From CAZCFB01 sp964511535 (lineage in GTDB: Bacteria > Myxococcota_A > Polyangia > GCA-2747355 > CAZCFB01), in NCBI GenBank assembly GCA_964511535.1, contig CAZEFW010000113.1:1-30750 (forward strand): DNA of 30,750 nt, in the 5' to 3' direction. The position numbers and the translations under genes were made by a program. The notes beneath the pieces are model-generated. The model was not told the DNA's origin, searched no databases, and saw only the letters and a list, made by a program, of their open reading frames with translations. Shown piece by piece: positions 15,147 to 23,157 of the stretch (the stretch's first letter is position 1; the number at the start of each line of letters is the position of its first letter).

Positions 15147-17215
15147 TACTTGCACTCGTACAGCAGCTTGGGCGCCGCCTTGTTCACCAGCTTGTTGCTG
15201 GCGGCGATGACGCCCTTCATGCCCGCGCACTTCTTGCCCGAGGGATCGATGAAGCGGATCACGGGGTGGCCGGCGCTGTTGGTGGTGAAGCTGTTATTGG
15301 TCACCTTGTTGGCGCTCATGGAGGGGAAGCTCGGCTCGATCTTGCGCATGCCGAAGGCCGCGCCGTGGCTGGCCACCACGACGTTACCTTCCACCAGGTT
15401 GCGGTCGCCGCCGTGCAGGAAGATGCCCCCCGCGCGGCTGCGCGAGGCGGTGACGGTGTTCTTGCGCACCACGAAGTCGCTGGTGCCGTGGTCGAGGTAA
15501 ACGCCCACGGCCAGGGGGACGTAGGTCTTTGGCACCCCGGTCAGGTTGCCCAGGCTGCCGCTCATTATGTTGCCGGAGATGAGCTGGCTGACCTTCAGCT
15601 TGTTGGTCTTGCCGTTGTAGTAGATGGCGCCGCAGTCGTTGAGCAGCTGGCAGTAGCCGTTGATCTTGTTGTCCGACACCTTGAGCGACGCGGTGGCAGG
15701 GCCGAGCATCACCCCGGCGTAGCCGGCGCTGGTGATGGTGTTGCGCGCCACGGTCACGGCGGGCGTGGCGCCGCCGGTGCGCACCCCGTTGAACGCCATC
15801 TGCAGCGACGGCTGGTTGTGCAGCGCCCCTGGTGAGCTGACGCTGTTGTCCACCACCTCCGTCGCGGCGGTGGTGTAGATCGTGATGCCGGTGTTGCCCG
15901 GCTGGTCCACCTTGCAGTTGGCCACCCGGGCCTTGCCGCTCAGCTTGTAGGTGAACACGCCCATCCGCTCGGGCTGCACCACGCGCACCCGCTCCACGGT
16001 GAGGTGGCGCGCCTGCAGCAGCTTGACGCCGATGTCAGCGGGGCGCTCCAGCACCAGGTCCGTGACCTTCAGGTCGAGGGGGCGGTTGGCGAAGTCCGCG
16101 GCGATGAGCGGGCCCGCGCCGACGTGATTGACCAGCGCGGCGGCGGCCTGGGGCTGGAGGTTGTCCGGCGCCCAGAAGTAGAGGTACTTGTCCTTGCGGT
16201 CCCAGTACCACTCGCCCTTGTGGTCCAGCAGGGTCAGGGCGTTGAACAGGATGAAACCGTGACCTGCGGTGGGCATTTTGTTTCCGTTTGCCGCGGTGCG
16301 CAGGGAGTCGGCCACGGCGAAGCTGTTCTTCTTGGGATCGGAGGTGACCCAGGTGATCTTGCTGCGCTGGAGCGTCCAGTTGCTGGTGCGGATGACCGCG
16401 AAGGTGTCCTTGCCCAGGCCGTGGCTGCGCAGGGGCGCGACGCCCTTTTGCGCCGGGTCTCCGGTGACGCAGGTGGGCGCCTGGCAGCCGGTGGGGCTCT
16501 GCTCCCAGAACGCCTTGGTGGTGTAGTACTGGGTGCCGGCGGTGACCTTGGAGGTGGGGTTGGGCGCGCGGGCCAGGAACATGCGCGCGCCCTTGTAGTA
16601 CAGCTGCTGCACCGGAGCGGCCATGGGGCCGGCGCGGTACAGCGGCGCGCCCTGCAGGTGCGTGACCGCCTTGCCGTTGAAGGCGGGCTTGGTCACCTTG
16701 CTCCAGCTCAGCCCGAGCTGGGCGATGCTCCTGGCCCCGTACAGGGTGGCCCGGGCCGCGCCGCCGTAGGTGGTCACCGTCACGGTGCCGCTGGCCTTGG
16801 CGCAAGGCTTGAGCGTCAGCGGACCGTAAAACCGTTGGCCGCTGCGCAGGAGGATCCGCTCTCCTCCCGACATGCAGGCGGGCCCCTTGGCGTTGAAATC
16901 CAACACCGAGGCGAACTCTCGCCGCTTGGGGTCGGTCTTGAGCCCTGTGGAGATGAGGTAGGTCTGTGGTGCAGGGCCGTCCGGGCCTCGCCGGGGCAGG
17001 TCGCCAGGTCGCGGCGCGTCGGACCCGGCATCGGCGGTCAGGTCCCGGGGCGGGCCGAGGTCAGCGACGACCCCCTGATCATGTCCCGGCGCGTCCAGGG
17101 TCCCGTCGCTGGCAGTCCCCACGTCGCCCTGCAAGTCGGCCGCGCCGGGGCAGCCCGCCAGGCCGAGGAGCGCGCCCAGCAGGGCAGGGAGGAGGAGCCG
17201 CCGAGGTGCCGACAT
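15146..17215 (-). CDS. Lipoprotein with right-handed parallel beta-helix
   Basis: 689 residues. Signal peptide with lipobox GLAGC (Cys22) and an Asp/Gly/Pro-rich spacer to about residue 85, then a long parallel-beta-helix. The early part carries RILLRSGQRFYGPLTL and TYGGAARATLYG, and later rungs read VANCKV, VTVARNTITSAGYAGVML, LKVSDNKINGYC, FVVRKNTV, GGIFLHGGDRNLVEGNVVV and SANKVTNNSF: the Asn-rich turns of pectate-lyase or NosD-like coils. Such proteins bind or cleave polysaccharides; no catalytic site can be named by eye. TAAGG lies about 8 nt before the ATG, and a second AGGAG abuts it directly. Divergent from the Cys-repeat lipoprotein gene at 17338; convergent with the glycosyltransferase gene. 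Confidence 0.82.
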   Translation of the reverse strand: MSAPRRLLLPALLGALLGLAGCPGAADLQGDVGTASDGTLDAPGHDQGVVADLGPPRDLTADAGSDAPRPGDLPRRGPDGPAPQTYLISTGLKTDPKRREFASVLDFNAKGPACMSGGERILLRSGQRFYGPLTLKPCAKASGTVTVTTYGGAARATLYGARSIAQLGLSWSKVTKPAFNGKAVTHLQGAPLYRAGPMAAPVQQLYYKGARMFLARAPNPTSKVTAGTQYYTTKAFWEQSPTGCQAPTCVTGDPAQKGVAPLRSHGLGKDTFAVIRTSNWTLQRSKITWVTSDPKKNSFAVADSLRTAANGNKMPTAGHGFILFNALTLLDHKGEWYWDRKDKYLYFWAPDNLQPQAAAALVNHVGAGPLIAADFANRPLDLKVTDLVLERPADIGVKLLQARHLTVERVRVVQPERMGVFTYKLSGKARVANCKVDQPGNTGITIYTTAATEVVDNSVSSPGALHNQPSLQMAFNGVRTGGATPAVTVARNTITSAGYAGVMLGPATASLKVSDNKINGYCQLLNDCGAIYYNGKTNKLKVSQLISGNIMSGSLGNLTGVPKTYVPLAVGVYLDHGTSDFVVRKNTVTASRSRAGGIFLHGGDRNLVEGNVVVASHGAAFGMRKIEPSFPSMSANKVTNNSFTTNSAGHPVIRFIDPSGKKCAGMKGVIAASNKLVNKAAPKLLYECK

Positions 17216-17337
17216 CTCCTGACCTTATGTGGCGCCCGCGCCCGGGGTCAAATAGCCAACGGCCGGGCTGCCCTGAGGTACCATTGTTGGCCAGGGCCGC
17301 TGCGGGATCGCGGCCGGAACATGAGGAGAGCCGAAGC

Positions 17338-18924
17338 ATGACGAGAGAGCTGCTGCTGACCCTGTCGCTGACCCTGATCGTCGCCCCTGTCGCGGGGTGC
17401 GGCGGCGACAACTGCGCCAACATCGGCGGGACATTCTGCGACGCCGCGTGCCCGAAACCCGACGCCGGGCCCGACAGCGCGCCGCCGGATCTGAGGCCGC
17501 CGGACATGCTCATGCCCGACACCGGGGCGGATCAGGCCCTGCCCGATTCAGCCATGCCCGATTCAGCCGTGCCCGATTCAGCCGTGCCCGATTCAGCCGT
17601 CCCCGACCTGACCCCGCCCGACGCCCCGTTGCCGCCGGACGCCTACGCGTGCCAGGCCGGGCTCACCCTGTGCGCCGCGCAGAAGAAGTGCCGCGACCTG
17701 CAGAACGACCGGTTCAACTGCGGCACATGTGGCAAAGTCTGCCCCGCCGGTCAGGTCTGCTCCATGGGCCAGTGCGCCATCAGCTGCAGGGCGGGGCTGG
17801 CGGTGTGTTCGGGCAAGTGCATCGACCTGCAGAGCGACAACAACAACTGCGGGTCATGCGGCGCCGCGTGCGCGGCGGGCCACATGTGCTCGTCGGGCAA
17901 GTGCGCGCTGAGCTGCCAGAAGGGCCTGACCGACTGCTCGGGCACCTGCACCAACCTGCAGAGCGACAACATGCATTGCGGCAACTGCCTGGCGGCGTGC
18001 GCCCCGGGGTATGCCTGCGTGGCGGGCAAGTGCGCGCTCTGGTGCCAGGCCGGGCTGACCGGCTGCCAGGGCAAGTGCGTGGACACCGCGCTGGACCCAA
18101 CCAACTGTGGCAAGTGCGGCCAGAAGTGCGCCGCCGGCTCCACCTGCGTGGCGGGCAAGTGCAGCAGCCTGTGCGGCAACGGCACCGTGGAGGCGGGGGA
18201 GGCGTGCGACGGCGCGCAGCTGGGCGGCAAGACCTGCAAGACCCTCGGTTACTCGGGCGGGACGCTCAAGTGCGCTGCCAGCTGCAAACATGACACCGCG
18301 GGCTGCACCTGGACCTCGTGCAAGGAGGCGCAGGCCAAGCTGCCCAACGCCAAGAGCGGCGTCTACACCCTGGACACCGACGGGCCAGGCCCGCTGGCGC
18401 CGTTTTCGGTTTACTGCGACATGACCAACAAGTACGAGCTGCGCCTGAGCGCTTACTTCCAGAACCTGGCCAATACGCGCCTGTATTGCACCCAGCGCGG
18501 CATGAACCTGGCCACGCCCAAGAGCGCCGCGGCCCTGACCACCCTGCGCAACACCATGATCACCGCCTACAACAACCAGGATCGGTTCGTGCGCCTGGAC
18601 CTCGCCGTGAAGATCCACGCCCACTGCAACTCCACCATGAGCGCCCGCAGCAACGCAGGCGCTCACCGTACCGTGAGCGGCTACGTCATGGCCGGGGCAA
18701 AGTCCCAGTGCTCGGCCACCTACCACGGCTACATCGACGGGTGTCAGCTGCGCGTGAACCTGGGCGCCAGCCCCAACCGCACCTGGTACTCGGCGGTGGG
18801 CAGCGGCAACCACGGCGGCAACAACCAGACGTCATGGACCAAGGCGTGCAAGACCGCTAACAGCTCCGCCTGCACCAGCTGGTACGCCGCGCCCAAGGGT
18901 CCGCACCCGGTTTGCGAATGGTAA
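17338..18924 (+). CDS. Lipoprotein with four-Cys repeats, DUF4215-like unit and fibrinogen-like YCD motif
   Basis: 528 residues. Lipobox VAGC (Cys21), then a Pro/Asp stalk with PDSAV repeats (about 69-88). Four ~43-residue repeats CxxGLxxCxGxCxxLxxDxxNCGxCGxxCxxGxxCxxGxC (about 105-279), one CGNGTVEAGEACDG unit, and a C-terminal domain opening with SCKEAQAKLPNAKSGVYTLD (from residue 327) and PFSVYCDM (about 355-362), the start motif of fibrinogen-related domains. The rest (RLYCTQRGMNLATPKSAAAL) resembles a C-type-lectin-like fold more than fibrinogen. Probably a surface binding protein. GAGGAGAG (17323-17330) is a good ribosome site; a 6-codon frame from the ATG at 17321 ends across this start codon. 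Confidence 0.82.
   Translation: MTRELLLTLSLTLIVAPVAGCGGDNCANIGGTFCDAACPKPDAGPDSAPPDLRPPDMLMPDTGADQALPDSAMPDSAVPDSAVPDSAVPDLTPPDAPLPPDAYACQAGLTLCAAQKKCRDLQNDRFNCGTCGKVCPAGQVCSMGQCAISCRAGLAVCSGKCIDLQSDNNNCGSCGAACAAGHMCSSGKCALSCQKGLTDCSGTCTNLQSDNMHCGNCLAACAPGYACVAGKCALWCQAGLTGCQGKCVDTALDPTNCGKCGQKCAAGSTCVAGKCSSLCGNGTVEAGEACDGAQLGGKTCKTLGYSGGTLKCAASCKHDTAGCTWTSCKEAQAKLPNAKSGVYTLDTDGPGPLAPFSVYCDMTNKYELRLSAYFQNLANTRLYCTQRGMNLATPKSAAALTTLRNTMITAYNNQDRFVRLDLAVKIHAHCNSTMSARSNAGAHRTVSGYVMAGAKSQCSATYHGYIDGCQLRVNLGASPNRTWYSAVGSGNHGGNNQTSWTKACKTANSSACTSWYAAPKGPHPVCEW
17542..17601 (+). repeat. Four 15-bp tandem repeats (PDSAV/M pentapeptides)
   Basis: Four consecutive copies of a 15-bp unit encoding Pro-Asp-Ser-Ala-Val (Met in the first copy), differing by one or two bases each, in the stalk of the Cys-repeat lipoprotein. 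As with the 21-bp repeats at 3868-4014, the DNA-level identity points to slippage. Confidence 0.93.
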
Positions 18925-18945
18925 GCCGTAGTCCCGCTCGAGGAT

Positions 18946-18962
18946 CGGGTCAGACTGACCCG
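18946..18962. terminator. Inverted repeat at convergent junction
   Basis: CGGGTCA-GAC-TGACCCG, a perfect 7-bp stem with a 3-nt loop. It overlaps the stop codon of the iorB-like gene (18950-18952) and lies 22 bp after the lipoprotein stop at 18924. No T tract. Confidence 0.4.
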
Positions 18963-19546
18963 GCGCCCAGGTCGAACGCCGCCAGGTTCGTCTCGGCGTG
19001 GCGCGGCGGGGTGCGGCGCTCCATGGCCTCCCGCAGCTCCTGCAGCGTCAGCGGGAGCAGGGACATGCCCGCCATGGCGCCGAGCATGAACATGTTGAGG
19101 CACTGGGGCGGCGCGCCCTGTTGGGCCAGCAGCTCCGAGCCGTGCACCACGGTCATGTGCTCCGTGGCCTGCCGGATCTGATCCAGCACGCCGTCCAGGT
19201 CGGGGTACGGCTTGCCCTGGATCGCCAGGGGGAAGGGCACCACCCGGCCGCGGTTGACCACCACCCTGGTCTCGGCGGACATGTACGGCCGCGCGCGCAG
19301 GGTCTCCAGCGGCTCCAGGCCGAGCACCAGGTCGGCGCCTCCCGGCTCCACGAAGGAGGTCTCGCCCGGCCCGAGCAGCACCGTGCACTCCACGCTCCCG
19401 CCACGCTGGGACATGCCGTGCAGCTGCCCCACCACCGCGTTGTGACCCCTGTCCAGCGCAGCCTCGCCGATGATGCGCGCGATGGTGAGCACGCCCTGAC
19501 CCCCCACGCCCACGGTCAAGATCTTGGTCCGGGACCCTGCGGTCAT
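18950..19546 (-). CDS. iorB: Indolepyruvate-type oxidoreductase beta subunit
   Basis: 198 residues, the usual size for IorB. Carries the gamma/beta-type ketoacid-oxidoreductase signatures GVGGQGVLT (13-21) and HGMSQRGGSV (43-52), followed by ADLVLGLEPLETL. It is the small catalytic partner that forms the CoA-site domain with the TPP-containing alpha subunit. The start at 19546 overlaps the alpha subunit's stop (ATGA, 19543-19546) and begins with the family N terminus; the frame upstream belongs to the neighbour's shadow. Stoichiometric co-translation with the fused alpha subunit is expected. Its substrate is likely an aryl or branched 2-oxoacid (family knowledge). Confidence 0.92.
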   Translation of the reverse strand: MTAGSRTKILTVGVGGQGVLTIARIIGEAALDRGHNAVVGQLHGMSQRGGSVECTVLLGPGETSFVEPGGADLVLGLEPLETLRARPYMSAETRVVVNRGRVVPFPLAIQGKPYPDLDGVLDQIRQATEHMTVVHGSELLAQQGAPPQCLNMFMLGAMAGMSLLPLTLQELREAMERRTPPRHAETNLAAFDLGAGSV

Positions 19547-22500
19547 GGCTCCTCCACTGGGCCGATGGCGTGGTTGGGGCACAGATCCGCGCACACGCCG
19601 CAGCCGTTGCACAGGGCCGGATCGATGCGAACCTGCCCCTGCTCGAGATAGAACGCGGGGCAGCCGAACAGGTCCACGCAGCTCTGGCAGTTGCCGCACA
19701 TTCCGCACGCCAGACAGCGGGCCGCCTCGGCGCGGGCCTGGGCCTCGGTGAAGGGCAGGCCCACCTCGTCAAAACTGTCGCCGCGGGCGGCGGCCTCCAG
19801 CTCGGGCGGCGACAGCCGCTCCGCCGGCGGGAACCCCTCCACCTCGTACGGCTCGGGCGACTCGGGCGGCATGGGCGGCGGCGCCACGGCCGCGGCCTCC
19901 TCCTCGCCCCGCAGCGCCACGTCCATGGCGTGCGCCGCGCGCTGCCCGGCGGCCATGGCCCAGGTCACGGTGCGCTCCCCCCACACGACATCGCCGCCGG
20001 CGAACACCCGCGGGTGAGAGGTGGCCCCCGTCTCGGGGTCGATTCGGATGGATGAGTCGGCGCGGCGCTTGACCTTGCCCTCGCTCAGGGTCAGGTCCGG
20101 GCGCTCCGGGTTCTGACCGATGGCGGCGATGATCTGGTCGGCGGCCAGCACCTCCTCGCTCCCCTCCACTACCACCGGGCGCCGACGGCCCGAGCGGTCG
20201 GGCTCGCCCGGCTCGGTGCGAACGCAGCACAGCCCGCGCTGCTCACCGGCGGTGACCGCCAGGGGCTGGAGCTGGGTGCGAACCACCACCCCCTCGGCCT
20301 CGGCCGCGGTCAGCTCGTGGGCGATGGCCGGCATCTCCTCCCGGCGACGGCGGTAGGCGATGGTCACCTGCTCCGCCCCTCCGCGCAGGGCCGAACGCGC
20401 GGCGTCCATGGCCGCGTTGCCGCCGCCCACCACCACCACCCTGCGGCCGGTCTCCAGCGGGCGGCCGGCGTTGACCGCGCCGAGGTAGGTCAGCGCATCC
20501 ACCACGATCGGCGCCTCGTCCTCCTGCTCGCCGAACAGGCCGAGGCCCACGCTCTGCAGCGCGCCCGTGGCCAGGTACACCGCGTCGTGGCGTCCCAATA
20601 ATTGTTCCAGCGTCACGTCCTTGCCCAGGGCCACGCCGCCCCGGAACTCGACGCCGGTGGCCAGCACCCGCGCCACGTCCCGGCGAAGCGCGTCCTGGGG
20701 CAGGCGGTAGCGCGGGATGCCGGACAGCAGCAGGCCCCCCGGCTCGTCCGCGCGGTCCATGAGCTCCACGGCGTAGCCCCGCAGCCGCAGGGCGTGGGCC
20801 GCGGCCAGCCCCGACGGGCCGGCGCCCACCACCGCGACGGAGCGGCCGTTATCCTCCCCCGCCTTGGGCCCGGCGGGCAGGTCCGCGTCGGCCTTGCCCT
20901 CGGCCCAGGAGAGCAGGAACCGCTTCAGGTCGTTGATGGCCACCGGCGCGTCAGCGTCGGCGCGCACGCAGGCGGTCTCGCACGGCCGGTGGCACACCCT
21001 GCAGACCGTCTCGGGCAGCGGGTTGCGCTCCAGCACCAGCTCCAGGGCCGCGCGGAAGTCCCCGGCGGCGATGTGCCCGACGTAGCCCTGGATGCAGTGG
21101 AACAGCGGGCATCGTTCGGAGCAGGGCGCCCGCCCGGGCGCGCACCCGCCGTCCGGGCTCTGGCCCAGGGTGCTGCCCCGGGCCATGTGGCGCATCATCT
21201 CCTTGTTCCTGGGCAGGCCGCAGCGGTGGCCGCCGCCCTCGCGGCCGCAGGTGCTGCAGCGGTCCTGATCCACCACGAACGGCTTCGGCTTGATCGGCTC
21301 CGCCGCGTGGCGCGCCACGAAGTTGATACACGGGTGCTCGAAGATCACCACCGACACGCCCGACTGATCCCGCGCCCGCTCCAGCGCGCCCTGGGCCGCC
21401 TTCAGGTCGGCCGGATCCACCGTGACCACCTGCTCGATGGCGAGCCCGCGCACCGCGTCCTCGATGGGGATGTGGCGCTCCGGGCCGCGCTCGCTGCTCA
21501 CCTCCACCCCGGGCGACTCCTGAAAACCGGTCATGGCCGTGACCTGGTTGTCCAACACCACCACCACGATGTCGGCATGCTCCTTGTGCGCGTTGACCAG
21601 CGCCGGCAGGCCGGAGTGGAAGAAGGTTGAGTCCCCGATGAACCCCACCGTGCGCTCACCAGTGACCCGGGCGACCCCCGAAGCGAGGGTGATGCTGGCG
21701 CCCATGCAGAGCAGGGCGTCCGCGGTGTCCAGCGGCGGACCGTAGCCCAGGGTGTAGCAGCCGATGTCGTTGAAGAAGAGCCGGTCCGGCCCGAACACCG
21801 AGCGCGCGGCGAAGAAGCCGGTGCGGTGTCCGCACCCCGGGCAGAGCACCGGCGGCCGCACGATGACCTCCGGCGGCGGCGGCGCGGCCGGAGCCGGCTT
21901 GCCCACCCCGAGCGCGTCGTACAGGGCCTGCTCCACATGCCGCGGCTCGATCTCGTAGGGCAGGGGCAGGTGCCCGCTGCGCTTGCCCAGGATCTCCACC
22001 CGCACGCCGCTGCGGGCGCACAGCGCGGCCACCGCGTCCTCCATGTATGAGGACAGCTCCTCCACCACGAGCACCTTCTCCACCGAGCGCAGAAACTCCA
22101 GCAGGGGCGCCTCCAGCAGCGGGAACATCACGCCCATGCGCAGGTGCGAGACGGCGTCGCCCAGCCCGCGCTCCAGCAGCAGGTCGCCGGTGGTGGCCGA
22201 CACCGCGCCGCAGGAGAGGACCCCCAGCGGGGCGTCCCCCTCGCGCCGGACGAAGTCGGTCTTCAGCAGCATCCCCTCGGCCACCTTCAGCCGGTCCTCC
22301 ATGGCCAGCCGCAGCCGCTTGGATATGGCCGGCAGCGGGATGTAGCGCGTGGGGTTCCGCTTGAACCCGTGCACCACCGGATCCTGCAGCCGGCCGTAGC
22401 GCACCGGGCCGCGGCTGTGGCAGATGCGCGTGGTTGGCCGCAGGATCACCGGCATCTGGCTCTCCTCGGACAGCTCGAAGGCGAAGCGGCTCATCTCCAG

Positions 22501-22974
22501 CGCCTGCTGGGCCGAGCTCGGGTCGAGCATCGGGATGCGCAGCATCGGGCCCAGGTGGCGCTGGTCCTGCTCGTTGGGGCTGGTGCGGCACGACGGATCG
22601 CCAGCGCTGACGATGACCAGCCCGCCCACCGCGCCGATGTACGGGATGGTGGAGATGGGATCGCCGGCGTACATCAGCCCCAGGTGCTTCATGGCGCTGA
22701 TGGACCGCGCGCCGGCCAGGGAGGCGGCGAAGGCCACCTCGATGGCGATCTTCTCGTTGATGGAGTACTCGAAGACGATGCCCCGGCTCGGGGCTGCCCG
22801 GCCCAGGTTGTCCGTCACCTCCGACGAAGGGGTGCCCGGGTAGCCGCTGGCGAAGCCCACCCCCGCCTCCAGGGCGCCGCGCACGATGGCCTCGTTGCCC
22901 AGCAGGGAGGCGACATGTCCCTCCACGTCTACCAGGAGGGGCGGAACCACACGACCGTCGGGGGCCTTGGACAT
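19543..22974 (-). CDS. iorA: Fusion: indolepyruvate oxidoreductase alpha subunit + GltD-like FAD/NAD(P) flavoprotein + ferredoxin domain
   Basis: 1143 residues, about twice a normal IorA (~600). In order: oxoacid oxidoreductase N-terminal domain (about 24-200; GYPGTPSSE at 44-52, FEYSINEKIA); middle domain (250-360); TPP domain (375-555; CPGCGH at 378-383, GDSTFFHSG at 447-455, DNQVTAMTG at 475-483). Then a GltD-type Fer4 domain rich in Cys (573-669), FAD site VGAGPSGLAAAHALR (716-730), a second dinucleotide site VVVVGGGNAAMDAARSA (846-862) with RRRREEMPA, and the closing FAGGDVVWGERTVTWAMAAGQRAA. Last is a ferredoxin-like end (Cys1087-1105, and Cys1122/1125/1128/1132-Pro). Inference: electrons from oxidative decarboxylation of 2-oxoacids pass through FeS and FAD to NAD(P)+ in one chain, as the separate PadE subunit does in phenylglyoxylate:NAD oxidoreductase. 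TAAGG precedes the ATG. Confidence 0.92.
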   Translation of the reverse strand: MSKAPDGRVVPPLLVDVEGHVASLLGNEAIVRGALEAGVGFASGYPGTPSSEVTDNLGRAAPSRGIVFEYSINEKIAIEVAFAASLAGARSISAMKHLGLMYAGDPISTIPYIGAVGGLVIVSAGDPSCRTSPNEQDQRHLGPMLRIPMLDPSSAQQALEMSRFAFELSEESQMPVILRPTTRICHSRGPVRYGRLQDPVVHGFKRNPTRYIPLPAISKRLRLAMEDRLKVAEGMLLKTDFVRREGDAPLGVLSCGAVSATTGDLLLERGLGDAVSHLRMGVMFPLLEAPLLEFLRSVEKVLVVEELSSYMEDAVAALCARSGVRVEILGKRSGHLPLPYEIEPRHVEQALYDALGVGKPAPAAPPPPEVIVRPPVLCPGCGHRTGFFAARSVFGPDRLFFNDIGCYTLGYGPPLDTADALLCMGASITLASGVARVTGERTVGFIGDSTFFHSGLPALVNAHKEHADIVVVVLDNQVTAMTGFQESPGVEVSSERGPERHIPIEDAVRGLAIEQVVTVDPADLKAAQGALERARDQSGVSVVIFEHPCINFVARHAAEPIKPKPFVVDQDRCSTCGREGGGHRCGLPRNKEMMRHMARGSTLGQSPDGGCAPGRAPCSERCPLFHCIQGYVGHIAAGDFRAALELVLERNPLPETVCRVCHRPCETACVRADADAPVAINDLKRFLLSWAEGKADADLPAGPKAGEDNGRSVAVVGAGPSGLAAAHALRLRGYAVELMDRADEPGGLLLSGIPRYRLPQDALRRDVARVLATGVEFRGGVALGKDVTLEQLLGRHDAVYLATGALQSVGLGLFGEQEDEAPIVVDALTYLGAVNAGRPLETGRRVVVVGGGNAAMDAARSALRGGAEQVTIAYRRRREEMPAIAHELTAAEAEGVVVRTQLQPLAVTAGEQRGLCCVRTEPGEPDRSGRRRPVVVEGSEEVLAADQIIAAIGQNPERPDLTLSEGKVKRRADSSIRIDPETGATSHPRVFAGGDVVWGERTVTWAMAAGQRAAHAMDVALRGEEEAAAVAPPPMPPESPEPYEVEGFPPAERLSPPELEAAARGDSFDEVGLPFTEAQARAEAARCLACGMCGNCQSCVDLFGCPAFYLEQGQVRIDPALCNGCGVCADLCPNHAIGPVEEP

Positions 22975-23028
22975 GTATTACCTTAGCTTACCTTTCACCG
23001 ATGCTTCATCTGGTCTCACCCTGCGGGC

Positions 23029-23057
23029 TTGACAGGAACGGCTCGCTGCCGTGTGAT
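23029..23057 (+). promoter_or_regulatory. Sigma-70-like promoter for the arylsulfotransferase-like gene
   Basis: Perfect TTGACA (23029-23034), 17-bp spacer, TGTGAT (23052-23057, 4 of 6 to consensus) in the 183-bp divergent gap. Predicted start near 23064 would leave a leader of about 94 nt before the ATG at 23158. By eye only. Confidence 0.45.
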
Positions 23058-23157
23058 TCCGGGCATGTATCAGAACACCAGCAGGGGCATCCACCAGGCG
23101 CGTCCCTGTCGCCACCTTCTCCTCACTGATCATGTCCAGGGCCCGCAACGTTAGCGC

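Noticed and set aside
17216..17337. Inverted repeat GGCCGC...GCGGCC in the divergent gap before the Cys-repeat lipoprotein
   Set aside because: A 6-bp GC stem with a 9-nt loop is expected by chance at this GC content, and no promoter elements are positioned around it.
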